Below the pieces are notes generated by a model, which searched no databases, was not told the origin of the DNA, and saw only the letters and a program-made list of their open reading frames with translations. A stretch of DNA of 64,000 nt, from contig NZ_CP011125.1 in the NCBI RefSeq assembly GCF_000737325.1, positions 4,030,001 through 4,094,000 on the forward strand, read 5' to 3'. Positions 1-7,585 of this stretch are shown here, piece by piece. The position numbers were made by a program, and so were the translations under genes. Position 1 is the stretch's first letter. Every line of letters starts with the position of its first letter. Origin of the DNA: Sandaracinus amylolyticus. GTDB taxonomy: Bacteria; Myxococcota_A; Polyangia; Polyangiales; Sandaracinaceae.

Positions 1-179
1 GCGAGCACCTCCTCGGGGATCGTGTGCTCCTTGTCGATCTTCTTGGAGTCGACGCGCGTCTCGCAGAACTTCTGCACGTTGTCGAGCATCAGCGAGAGGT
101 TCTCGCGCTCGTCGGCCTTGAGCTCCGGATACGGGAAGACGAGGTCCTGCTCGATCACCCCGCCGAAGAGCGACTTCAT
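1..179 (-). CDS. Acyl-CoA dehydrogenase, N-terminal fragment
   Basis: Only the first 59 codons lie in the window; the gene runs off the left edge. The peptide begins MKSLFGGVIEQDLVFPYPEL and continues with a helical stretch (LSLMLDNVQKF) and the segment IDKEHTIPEEVL. That order, an amphipathic helix followed by a D/E-rich turn and an IPEEVL-type phrase, is typical of the N-terminal alpha-helical domain of acyl-CoA dehydrogenases (fatty acid beta-oxidation, FAD-dependent). The ATG lies 10 nt past the stop of the upstream HD-domain gene on the same strand, so the two are probably co-transcribed. No FAD or catalytic residue is inside the window, so the assignment rests on this short stretch alone. 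Confidence 0.5.
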   Translation of the reverse strand, partial: MKSLFGGVIEQDLVFPYPELKADERENLSLMLDNVQKFCETRVDSKKIDKEHTIPEEVL

Positions 180-189
180 GAAGCTGCGA

Positions 190-1950
190 TCAGTGGTGGT
201 CATGGTCGTCGTGATCCTCGGGTGCGTTGTCGGTCGGGCGCGTCTCGCTCTCGGGGGTGGCGTCGGCCTCGCGCTCCTCGGCCTCGGCGCGCGCGCGCAC
301 GACTTCTTCCTCGGTGGCCGCGCCGGGGATGGGGAGCTGCTTCTCGCCCTTGTCCTTCCGGTCCTGCCACGGATAGCGAATGCGCGAGTGGTGCACGTTG
401 CAGAGCGTGTCGACGAGCTGCGTCGTCAGTGTGCGCAGGTCCGCGAGCGTGAGCCCCGACTCGTCGAGCTGACCCTGGCGCAGCTTCACGAAGACGATGC
501 GCTGCACCATCTCCTCGAACTTGTCGCGCTCCGGCGGGTCGATCGTGCGCGACGCGGCCTCGATGGAGTCGACGAGCATGAGGATCGCCGTCTCCTTCGT
601 CCGCGGGCGCATGCCGGGATAGCGGAAGAACGACTCGTCGCGGCCCTTCGGGTTCCCGGCCTCGAGCGTCTTGTGCCAGAAGAACTCGATCACGCTCGTG
701 CCGTGGTGGGTGTACGCGAACTCCACGACGGGCTCGGGCACGCCGCCGCGGCGCAGGATGTTCGTGCCCTCGACGACGTGCGCCATGATCGCGTCGGCGC
801 TCACGTCGGGCTCGTATTGCGCGTGCGGCGTCTGCTCGCCGCGCGTGAGGTTCTCGACGAAGAGCTTCGGCTGAATCGTCTTGCCGAGGTCGTGGTAGTA
901 GGCGCCGACGCGCGTGAGCAGCGCGTCGCCGCCGATCGCGTTCGCGGCGGCCTCCGCGAGGTTCGCCATCGCGCGCGCGTGCTCCCACGAGCCCGGCGCT
1001 TCCTTCGCCATCTTGCGGAGCAGCGGCTGATCGAGATCCGAGAGCTCGAGCAAGCGCTGTCGCGACACCGCGCCGAGCGCGCGCCACGAGAGCGGATGGA
1101 ACCCGACCGCGACGATGCCGGCGAGCGGGCCCGACGCGAGCGCGCCGAGGAAGTCGGAGCGCAGCGGCTGCGCGAGCTCCGCGTCGAGATCGAACTCGCC
1201 GACGAAGAGCACGCGCGCGGCCGCGAAGAGCGCAGCGCCCGCGATGCCGCCGGCGACGCCCGCGGGCAGCATCGTCCACGTCTTCTTGCGATCGCGCACG
1301 AGCAGCACCGGGCTCATGCCGCACGCGAGGAAGACCACCGCGGCGATGGGATCGAAGTCCGCCATCGACGCGACGACGCAGCTCGCGACGAGCGCGATCA
1401 TGAACGCAGTGCGGCGATCGAGATACACGCGCACCCACAGCGAGAGCGCGCCGATCGGGACGAGCGTCGTCGCTGCGTCCGTGAGCAGGAAATAGAGCTT
1501 CGCGTACGAGACGAGCAGCAGCGTGATGCCGAGCAGACCGAGCTGCGTGCGCATCAGCGCGCCGCGCCCCGGGCTCAGCATGCGCAGCCACGTCGCGGCG
1601 AGGAGGCCGAGGAAGAAGTAGACCGCGAAGAGCCCGAGGATCTCGTCGGCGCGCGGCGGGCGGCGCGCTTCCTCGTACGACGTCACGAGCGCTGCGGTGA
1701 CCGGATCCTCGACGATCTCACCGCGCGCGACGCGGGGTGCGATCATGCGGATCGGACGGACGTGGCCGTCCTCGGTCGCGTGGATGCGCGTGGGCGCGAG
1801 GCGCAGCGTGACTGGAGCAGGCTCGCCCGGGACCACGCGGAGCGGCTCCACGAAGACCTCGATGCGCGCGAACATCGTGACGAGCGTCGCGAAGACCAGC
1901 GCGAGCACGATCGACGAGGTCCAGCCGGCGACGACGCGCGTGCGGAGCAT
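190..1950 (-). CDS. 7TM-HD family membrane phosphohydrolase (PgpH-like)
   Basis: A 586-residue protein. One N-terminal membrane segment (about residues 9-30) leads into a short extracytoplasmic stretch (about 31-104). Six or so hydrophobic segments follow (105-285), then a cytoplasmic HD domain with H324, the H353-D354 pair in YYHDLGK, and later conserved His in AYTHHG. This is the arrangement of 7TMR-HD proteins such as Listeria PgpH, which hydrolyse cyclic di-AMP. The outer domain is far shorter than in classical members, where it spans a couple of hundred residues. The C-terminus is an acidic/His tail ending DHDDHDHH, possibly metal binding. It sits just upstream of the acyl-CoA dehydrogenase. 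Family membership is firm; c-di-AMP as the substrate is inference. Confidence 0.85.
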   Translation of the reverse strand: MLRTRVVAGWTSSIVLALVFATLVTMFARIEVFVEPLRVVPGEPAPVTLRLAPTRIHATEDGHVRPIRMIAPRVARGEIVEDPVTAALVTSYEEARRPPRADEILGLFAVYFFLGLLAATWLRMLSPGRGALMRTQLGLLGITLLLVSYAKLYFLLTDAATTLVPIGALSLWVRVYLDRRTAFMIALVASCVVASMADFDPIAAVVFLACGMSPVLLVRDRKKTWTMLPAGVAGGIAGAALFAAARVLFVGEFDLDAELAQPLRSDFLGALASGPLAGIVAVGFHPLSWRALGAVSRQRLLELSDLDQPLLRKMAKEAPGSWEHARAMANLAEAAANAIGGDALLTRVGAYYHDLGKTIQPKLFVENLTRGEQTPHAQYEPDVSADAIMAHVVEGTNILRRGGVPEPVVEFAYTHHGTSVIEFFWHKTLEAGNPKGRDESFFRYPGMRPRTKETAILMLVDSIEAASRTIDPPERDKFEEMVQRIVFVKLRQGQLDESGLTLADLRTLTTQLVDTLCNVHHSRIRYPWQDRKDKGEKQLPIPGAATEEEVVRARAEAEEREADATPESETRPTDNAPEDHDDHDHH

Positions 1951-2021
1951 CGCGTGCGGAGGGTAGCAGGTCTCGCGTGCGCGATGTCACGCGTGTGTGT
2001 CGAGGAGCGAGGAGCGCGCCC

Positions 2022-3080
2022 TCAGCGGAGGAAGCCCGTCAGCACGCAGAGGAAGCTCCCGAGCAGGCACACGCTGCTGAGCAGCACGAGCCCGCCGATG
2101 CCGATCCACATCCCGACCTGGCTGTCCTCGCGCGTGAGGCGCGACGCCGGCGCTGCGGGCCCGGGCGGCGCGACGTCCGCGGCCGGCGGGACGGGCGCAG
2201 GCTGTGGGATCGCCGGCGCGCTCGCGACCTGCGTCGACGGAATCGCTGCCGCGCGCTGGGTGATCGCGCCGAGCAGCGCCGCGAGCTGATCGCCGTCGCG
2301 CGGGCGCTCGTCGGGGTTCTTCGAGAGACAGCGCAGCACGAGCTCGTCGAGCACCTCGGGGATCCCGGGCGCGCGCGTCGAGGGCGGGCGCGGCATCTCC
2401 GAGATGTGCGCGGCGAGCACGCGCGCCGCGTTGTCGTAAGGGAAGGGCACGCTCCCGGTGAGCGCCTCGTAGAGCGTCGCGCCGAGCGAGTACACGTCGG
2501 CGCGCGCGTCGACGCTCGAGTTCTGTGCTTGCTCGGGCGCGATGTACCAGAGCGTCCCGAGCGTCAGCTGCGCTTGGGTGCGTCGCTCTCCGTTCGCGAC
2601 GCGCGCGATGCCGAAGTCGGTGATCTTCGCGACCTCGCTGCCCCCGTCGCGCAGCACGAGGACGTTCGCGGGCTTCACGTCTCGGTGCACGATGCCGCGC
2701 GCATGGGCATGACCGAGACCCGCCGCGACCTGCGTGCACAGCCGAGCCGCGCGCGCCGGATCGAGGCGTCCCGCGCGCTTGATCAGCGATCCGAGGGTCT
2801 CGCCGTTCACGGCGAGCTCCATCACGATCGCCCATCGGTTGGCCTCGCCGACGAAGTCGTGGACGATCACGACGTTGGGATGGTTGAGCTGGGCCATCGC
2901 CTGCGCTTCTTGTCGGAAGCGCGCCGCGATCTGCGCGTCGGAGACGAGGTGCGGGTGCAGCACCTTGAACGCGACGTGACGGCCGAGCACTCCGTCGCGC
3001 GCCGCGTACACGGTGCCGTTGCCCCCTTCGCCCAAGCGGGCCTCGATCACGTACTTGCCGATGCGGGTGCCGGGTTCCAT
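2022..3080 (-). CDS. Membrane-anchored Ser/Thr protein kinase (Hanks type)
   Basis: A 352-residue kinase starting MEPGTRIGKY. The kinase domain has a Gly-rich loop GEGGNGTV (17-24), K39, the catalytic HRDVKPAN (H132, D134, K136), DFG (155-157) and APE (181-183), so it should be active. After a Pro/Ala linker (about 275-315) a single membrane helix lies at the extreme C-terminus, with almost nothing beyond it, so there is no extracellular sensor domain of note. The frame is open further upstream, but those residues are low-complexity Arg-rich and the kinase fold begins right at this ATG. A TATGCT box lies 26 nt upstream. The gene is divergent from the GT-C gene, with 38 bp between the two starts. 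The substrate is unknown. Confidence 0.9.
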   Translation of the reverse strand: MEPGTRIGKYVIEARLGEGGNGTVYAARDGVLGRHVAFKVLHPHLVSDAQIAARFRQEAQAMAQLNHPNVVIVHDFVGEANRWAIVMELAVNGETLGSLIKRAGRLDPARAARLCTQVAAGLGHAHARGIVHRDVKPANVLVLRDGGSEVAKITDFGIARVANGERRTQAQLTLGTLWYIAPEQAQNSSVDARADVYSLGATLYEALTGSVPFPYDNAARVLAAHISEMPRPPSTRAPGIPEVLDELVLRCLSKNPDERPRDGDQLAALLGAITQRAAAIPSTQVASAPAIPQPAPVPPAADVAPPGPAAPASRLTREDSQVGMWIGIGGLVLLSSVCLLGSFLCVLTGFLR

Positions 3081-3118
3081 CGCCGCGCGCGTCGAGGGCC
3101 GGAGCGAGCATACCCGAG

Positions 3119-4588
3119 ATGACGAACGCACCGCTCGATCGGGGGCACGTCGATCGCGCGCGCGCCGCGCCGCCTGCGCTCGCCGCCGCGCTCGTGGTCG
3201 CGATCGGCGCGGCCGCGCTCGACTACACGGTCGACGACGCGTACGTGCTCGCGCGCTACGCGCGACGGCTCGCGCACGGGCTCGGCTGGACGATGATCGA
3301 CGGGCCCGCCACCGACGGCGTGACCGGGCCGCTCGCGATCGTGCCCGGCGTGATCGCGGAGCTCCTCGGGCTCGATGCGCTGATCGCGTCGAAGATCGTC
3401 GGCCTCGCATGCGGCGCGCTCGCCGCCGCGCTCGCGTGTCGCGCGGCGTCGCGGCATGCGCTGGGCGGCCCGAGCGCTTGGCTCGTCGCGCTGATCGCGG
3501 GAAGCGGCGCGACGCTCGGCATCTGGAGCGTCGCGGGGCTCGAGACGGGCATGGCGGCGCTCGCCGCGACGATCGCGTGCCTCGCTGCCATCGCGCGACC
3601 CGCGCCGCGCGGCATGATCCTCGGCGCCGCGATCGCCGCGCTCGCGTGGCTCCGGCCCGAGACCGCGATCCTCGCCGCCGCGCTGATCGCGACGTGCGCC
3701 GCGCGCGATCGACGCGAGGCGAAGATCGCGCTGTCGATCGCCGCGTTGGGTGCGCTCTCGATCGTCGCGTTCCGCATCGCGCTCTTCGGATCGGCGATCC
3801 CGCTCGCGTGGCAGGCGAAGCCCGGCGAGCTCGCGCGCGGGATCGGATACGTGGCGCGCGCCCTCGCGATCGTGACGGGTCTCGGCGGCGGCGCGCTGCT
3901 CGCGTTCCGCGCCGCGCGTCGCGCGCGCACGCTGCGCTTCCTCGGGCTCGCGCTCGTGGCGCACGTCGCCGCGGTGGCGATCGCGGGCGGCGACTGGATG
4001 CCGGGGTTCCGCCTGTTCGCGCCGATCGTGCCTGCGTACGCGCTGCTCGCGGGCATCGGCGGCGCGCGCGCGATCGCGCTGACGCGAGGGCTGCGCAGGC
4101 GGATCGCGATCGCCGCTGTCGTGCTCGCGATCGTCGTGCCCGCGGTCGACGCGCTCGTGCAGATCCCGCGCGCGAGAGAGATCGGAGAGACGCGCGCCCG
4201 CGTCGGCGCGTCGCTCGCGCGGGATCTCGCCAGGCTCGCGGGAGATGGTCCGGTCGCGCTCGTCGACGTGGGCTACCTGCCCTGGACGGGCGGGTTCGAC
4301 GTCGTCGATCTCGGTGGGATCACCGATCCCACCATCGGTCGTCGATCTGGAGCGCATCTCGACAAACCGGTCGAGCCCGAGCTGCTCGCGGCCCGAGGCG
4401 CGTCGGTGATCGTGCTGCGCTCGTTCGTGGCGCCGCGCATCGATCGCGACGGGAGCGTCACGGGGCTCGCTGGCGAGCCCGTCGAGCGTCGCCTCGCCGC
4501 GAGCGCGTGGCTCCACGAGAATTTCCGCGTGGAGCGCGTGGTTCCGTGGACTGACTCGTACTTCTACGTCGTGCTCGTGCGTCGCTGA
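3119..4588 (+). CDS. Polytopic GT-C type glycosyltransferase-like membrane protein
   Basis: A 489-residue protein with about nine hydrophobic segments and a soluble C-terminal part (about 350-489). Near the N-terminus it has TVDDAYVLARYARRLAHG (residues 37-54), a DD-containing first-loop motif. Further on it has GGDWMPGFRLFAPIVPAY. Both patterns recur in polyprenyl-phosphate-dependent GT-C enzymes related to AftB and to mannosyl- and arabinosyltransferases, where the acidic pair in the first loop is catalytic. It probably transfers a sugar from a lipid carrier on the periplasmic face; donor and acceptor cannot be told. It is divergent from the kinase gene. No obvious glycan cluster surrounds it. 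Confidence 0.65.
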   Translation: MTNAPLDRGHVDRARAAPPALAAALVVAIGAAALDYTVDDAYVLARYARRLAHGLGWTMIDGPATDGVTGPLAIVPGVIAELLGLDALIASKIVGLACGALAAALACRAASRHALGGPSAWLVALIAGSGATLGIWSVAGLETGMAALAATIACLAAIARPAPRGMILGAAIAALAWLRPETAILAAALIATCAARDRREAKIALSIAALGALSIVAFRIALFGSAIPLAWQAKPGELARGIGYVARALAIVTGLGGGALLAFRAARRARTLRFLGLALVAHVAAVAIAGGDWMPGFRLFAPIVPAYALLAGIGGARAIALTRGLRRRIAIAAVVLAIVVPAVDALVQIPRAREIGETRARVGASLARDLARLAGDGPVALVDVGYLPWTGGFDVVDLGGITDPTIGRRSGAHLDKPVEPELLAARGASVIVLRSFVAPRIDRDGSVTGLAGEPVERRLAASAWLHENFRVERVVPWTDSYFYVVLVRR

Positions 4589-4713
4589 CGGGGCGACGTG
4601 TCCCGCGCCGTTCCTGCGGGGTCGCACGATGCACCGTGTCGAGAGATGTACGCGTCTTCGGCACTCCGCTTGCGAAGTCCCCCTTCGCGTTTTCACTCGC
4701 GGAGGTCGAAGTG

Positions 4714-5370
4714 GTGGAACTCGAGAACCGGATCGGGCAGCCGACGTCCGGCAGCCTGGGGTCGAGGAGCGACCTCGAGCAGCAGGCGAAGCATCAGGCA
4801 GAGAATGCGAAGGAGCAGATCCGCTCGCTCGCGGAGCTCGGCAAGGATCGACTCGCGGAGCAGCTCGAGCACATCGCGCACGCCGTGCGCGGAGCGGGCG
4901 ACAACCTCCGGAGCGACGAGCAGTCGGCCGAGCTCTCACAGTACGCCGACACGCTCGGGGATCAGATCGAGCGCGCGTCGCGCTACCTGCGCGACCATCG
5001 GGCGATCGATCTCGTCGACGGAGTCGAGCGCTTCGCGCGAACGAAGCCCGCGCTCTTCCTCGGCGGCGCGTTCGCCGTCGGCATGGTGCTCGGGCGCTTC
5101 TTCAAGAGCAGCCCCGGCGGCGTGAACGTCGAAGAGGGCTACGCGACGGGCGGCTACGACGTGGGCACCGGGTATCCGGAGGCCGAGTCGGTCGTCACCG
5201 CGCCGGTGCAGCCCGTGGGCACGCCGGTGACGACGCCCGGCAACACGCCGAGCTCGTCGTTCGGCTCGTCGTACCCGAGCGCGCAGACGCCGAGCACCTC
5301 GTATCCGTACTCGCCTCCGAGCGGCACGTTCGGTGGCTCGTCGGGCGGCGGCGGCGACAACCAGAGCTGA
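4714..5370 (+). CDS. Single-span coiled-coil envelope protein, first of a three-gene set
   Basis: About 218 residues. I chose GTG 4714 because a GGAGG at 4701-4705 sits 8 nt before it; GTG 4711 is the alternative. Residues 15-110 are charged and helical, one membrane helix follows (about 113-130, LFLGGAFAVGMVLG, then RFFKSS), and the tail is Ser/Gly/Pro/Thr-rich and disordered. There are no catalytic motifs. The order anchored helical protein, DUF1469 protein, DUF3618 protein is a common cassette in proteobacteria and actinobacteria, usually annotated as membrane or stress proteins (ElaB/YqjD-like). It is followed after 12 nt by the DUF1469 gene. Function is unknown; a role in envelope or membrane stress is inference. 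Confidence 0.75.
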   Translation: MELENRIGQPTSGSLGSRSDLEQQAKHQAENAKEQIRSLAELGKDRLAEQLEHIAHAVRGAGDNLRSDEQSAELSQYADTLGDQIERASRYLRDHRAIDLVDGVERFARTKPALFLGGAFAVGMVLGRFFKSSPGGVNVEEGYATGGYDVGTGYPEAESVVTAPVQPVGTPVTTPGNTPSSSFGSSYPSAQTPSTSYPYSPPSGTFGGSSGGGGDNQS

Positions 5371-5382
5371 TCGGAGGACGCC

Positions 5383-5829
5383 GTGGAGGTCTACACGCGT
5401 GGGAACGAGACGCGCGAGACGATCACGAGCACCGGCGACGGCGCGGCGATGCACGATCGCTCGCTGCCGCAGCTGCTGCGCGATCTCTCGAACGACTCGA
5501 TGACGTTGATCCGCAAGGAAGCGCAGCTCTTCCGTGCGGAGACCGAGCAGAAGATCACGACCGCGCAGCGTCAGGGCATCGTGCTCGGCGCGGGCGGGAT
5601 GATCGCGTACCTCGGTCTGCTCTCGCTCACCGCCGCGCTCGTGCTGGCGCTCGCGCTGGTGATGCCGGCGTGGCTCGCGGCGCTGCTCGTCGGCTTCGTG
5701 CTGATCGCAGCCGGCGTGACCGCGATGGTGATGGGCAAGAACCGGCTCCAGAGCGAGCAGCTCGCGCCGAAGGAGTCGATCCGGAGTGTGAAGAACGACG
5801 TCCGTATGGTGCGGGAGGCGGTCCGATGA
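5383..5829 (+). CDS. DUF1469 / phage-holin superfamily III (PF07332) membrane protein
   Basis: 148 residues. A helical N-terminal half with LLRDLSNDSMTLIRKEAQLF is followed by two closely spaced membrane helices (about 63-85 and 90-113) joined by a short turn, then a charged tail. This is the layout of the holin-like family PF07332 (DUF1469), of which YqjE is a member. Despite the family name there is no phage gene nearby. The GTG start follows TCGGAGGACGCC, a good ribosome site. Its stop overlaps the ATG of the next gene (ATGA), so the three genes are translated together. Function is not established. Confidence 0.85.
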   Translation: MEVYTRGNETRETITSTGDGAAMHDRSLPQLLRDLSNDSMTLIRKEAQLFRAETEQKITTAQRQGIVLGAGGMIAYLGLLSLTAALVLALALVMPAWLAALLVGFVLIAAGVTAMVMGKNRLQSEQLAPKESIRSVKNDVRMVREAVR

Positions 5830-6911
5830 GCGACAACGAAGAGAACATCGACGACATCCGGAAGGACATCGAGGACACGCGGCAGCGCATCTCCTCGGAG
5901 ATCGACGCGATCGAGGGCAAGCTGACGCCCGAGTACGCGCGCAACGCGGTCCGCGAGACCGTGAAGGAGCGCGCGTACGAGACGCGCGATCACCTGAAGG
6001 AGCGCGCGTACGAGACGCGCGATCACCTGAAGGAGCGCGCGTACGAGACGCGTGATCTCCTCGCGGAGCGCGTCGGCGAGACGGCGACGATGGTCAAGTC
6101 CAACGCGTCGCGCGTCGGGACGGACTTCGGCGCGGCGGTGCGCGCGAACCCGATCCCGGTCGCGATGATCGGGCTCGGCGCGGGCTGGCTCGTGTGGGAG
6201 ACGTTCCGTCCGCTGCGCGCGAGCGAAGAGCTCGACGTGGAGCCGCTGGTCGACCTCGACGTCGACGTCGAGGTGGACGAGACGGTCGACTACGCGACCG
6301 GTGTGATGGGCCCGATCCCGAGCTCGATGCGCGAGTCGACGACGCAGACGACGTTCGGCGAGACGTTCGAGGAGACCACGACCAGCGACGGTCTCAGGTC
6401 CGCGAAGGATCGCGCGCGCATGGCGCGTGACCGCGTGGGCAGCAAAGCGCGCGACATGAAGGGGCGCTTCTCGAGCGCTTCGCACGATGCGCGCGACCGC
6501 GCGTCGCACTACGCGTCGGACGTGAGGGGGCGCGCGTCGCACCTCGCGTCGGACGTGAAGGGGCGCGCGTCGCAGCTCGCGTCGCGGTCGAAGGACCGCA
6601 GCCGCGTGCTCGCGGAGAGCTCGCGCGACCGCGCGTACCGCGCGCGTGACGCGAGCAACGAGGCGTTCGACGCCAACCCGATCGCGTTCGGCGCGATCGC
6701 GCTGCTCGCGGGCATCGGGCTCGGCCTCGCGCTGCCGCACACGCGGCGCGAGGATCGGCTGCTCGGCCAGCGCCGCGAGCAGGTGATCGGTCGTGCTCGG
6801 CGCATCGCCGACGAGGCGCGCCACGTCGCGATCGACTCGGTGAAGGAAGGCGCGAAGGCCGCGAAGGAGCGCGCGAAGACCGAGGCCGAAGAGCGCAACC
6901 TGATCCGCTGA
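5826..6911 (+). CDS. DUF3618 domain protein with 11-residue helical repeats
   Basis: 361 residues starting MSDNEENIDDIRKDIEDTRQ, a DUF3618 signature (helical pair with I..DIE.TR). Three near-identical 11-residue units KERAYETRDHL follow (about 47-79), then a short hydrophobic segment (NPIPVAMIGLGAGWLVWE). An acidic linker comes next (VEPLVDLDVDVEVDE), then a second set of 11-mers (RASHYASDVRG and relatives). A second membrane segment (IAFGAIALLAGIGLGLAL) and a basic tail finish the protein. The 11-residue periodicity predicts hendecad amphipathic helices, as in LEA-type and lipid-binding proteins. Its ATG overlaps the stop of the DUF1469 gene. Probably an inner-membrane protein with membrane-lying helices; its function is unknown. 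Confidence 0.8.
   Translation: MSDNEENIDDIRKDIEDTRQRISSEIDAIEGKLTPEYARNAVRETVKERAYETRDHLKERAYETRDHLKERAYETRDLLAERVGETATMVKSNASRVGTDFGAAVRANPIPVAMIGLGAGWLVWETFRPLRASEELDVEPLVDLDVDVEVDETVDYATGVMGPIPSSMRESTTQTTFGETFEETTTSDGLRSAKDRARMARDRVGSKARDMKGRFSSASHDARDRASHYASDVRGRASHLASDVKGRASQLASRSKDRSRVLAESSRDRAYRARDASNEAFDANPIAFGAIALLAGIGLGLALPHTRREDRLLGQRREQVIGRARRIADEARHVAIDSVKEGAKAAKERAKTEAEERNLIR
5964..6062 (+). repeat. 33-bp in-frame tandem repeat, three copies
   Basis: Three copies of a 33-bp unit starting at 5964, 5997 and 6030. The first two are identical at the base level and the third diverges only near its end. Each encodes KERAYETRDHL or a variant. Near-identity of the DNA points to recent expansion or slippage. 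Confidence 0.95.
6499..6590 (+). repeat. Second 33-bp in-frame repeat block
   Basis: Units beginning gcgcgtcgc recur at 6499, 6532 and 6565, again 33 bp apart, encoding RASHYASDVRG, RASHLASDVKG and RASQLASRSKD. The period matches the first block but the sequence differs. Confidence 0.9.
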
Positions 6912-6932
6912 TCGCGCGCTGAGCACACGAAC

Positions 6933-6971
6933 GCGCGCGGGCGCTCCTCGACACGAGGAGGGCTCGCGCGC
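6933..6971 (+). terminator. Strong hairpin after the DUF3618 gene
   Basis: Arms gcgcgcgggcgctcctcg (6933-6950) and cgaggagggctcgcgcgc (6954-6971) pair at 16 of 18 positions around a 3-nt loop, 22 nt after the stop. There is no T-tract, so if it terminates transcription it does so without the classical U run. Confidence 0.5.
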
Positions 6972-7011
6972 GCTCGACATCCGTCGCGCCGCTCTGGCAG
7001 GATCGCACCTC

Positions 7012-7581
7012 GTGCAGAACGATCTCGCGCCCGGCTTCGTCGTCGCGATGCCCACCCTGCGCGATCCGAACTTCTCGCGCGGCGTCGTCCTGCTGGTCGA
7101 GCACGGGCCCAACGGCTCGCTCGGCTTCGTGGTGAACCGCCCGTCGCCGCTCTCGTTCGGTCAGGTCGTCGACGCGCTCGGTCTGGACTCGTCGAACGGC
7201 GACTCGCTGCCGATCTACACGGGCGGGCCGGTCGCGCCGCAGTCGGGGTGGATCCTCTTCGATCCCCACGACGCGCCGAGCGCCGATCTCGACGACGCGC
7301 TGGTCGTCCACGATCGCCTCGCGGTCAGCGCGTCGCGCCGCCTGCTCGAGCGCATCGCGCGCGAGGGCGCGCCCCGTCGCTCGATGCTCGCGCTCGGCTA
7401 CGCGGGGTGGGCCGAGGGTCAGCTCGACGCGGAGTTCCGTCAGGGCGCGTGGCTGCCGGGTGATCTCGATCCGTCGATCGTGTTCGACGTGGATCCCGAG
7501 CAGCGCTGGTCGCGCGTGCTGACTCAGGCGGGCATCGATCCGGGGCGCATCATCTCGCCGGCGGGCGGCGACTTCTGCTGA
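7012..7581 (+). CDS. YqgE/AlgH family protein (UPF0301)
   Basis: 189 residues, the usual length. It opens LAPGFVVAMPTLRDPNFSRG and continues VVLLVEHGPNGSLGFVVNRP, the diagnostic N-terminus of the YqgE/AlgH family, with GGPVAPQSGWILF and the C-terminal segment around LGYAGWAEGQLDAE also in place. The fold is a soluble alpha/beta domain. AlgH was named as a transcriptional regulator of alginate in Pseudomonas, but the biochemical role is not settled. The start is GTG; no clear Shine-Dalgarno is seen, and a CAGGAT box lies 8 nt upstream. It converges with the CBM9-like lipoprotein gene, 4 bp apart. Confidence 0.92.
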   Translation: MQNDLAPGFVVAMPTLRDPNFSRGVVLLVEHGPNGSLGFVVNRPSPLSFGQVVDALGLDSSNGDSLPIYTGGPVAPQSGWILFDPHDAPSADLDDALVVHDRLAVSASRRLLERIAREGAPRRSMLALGYAGWAEGQLDAEFRQGAWLPGDLDPSIVFDVDPEQRWSRVLTQAGIDPGRIISPAGGDFC

Positions 7582-7585
7582 GCGC

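Noticed and set aside
22-2289. Long open frame on the plus strand facing the HD-domain gene
   Set aside because: Arg/Ala/His-rich composition and no domain. It is the mirror of a well-supported gene, as expected in very GC-rich DNA. The same applies to the many other long mirror frames.
5383-5829. Prophage remnant suggested by a holin-like protein
   Set aside because: The DUF1469 family is mostly cellular; no lysin, capsid, integrase or att site is nearby.
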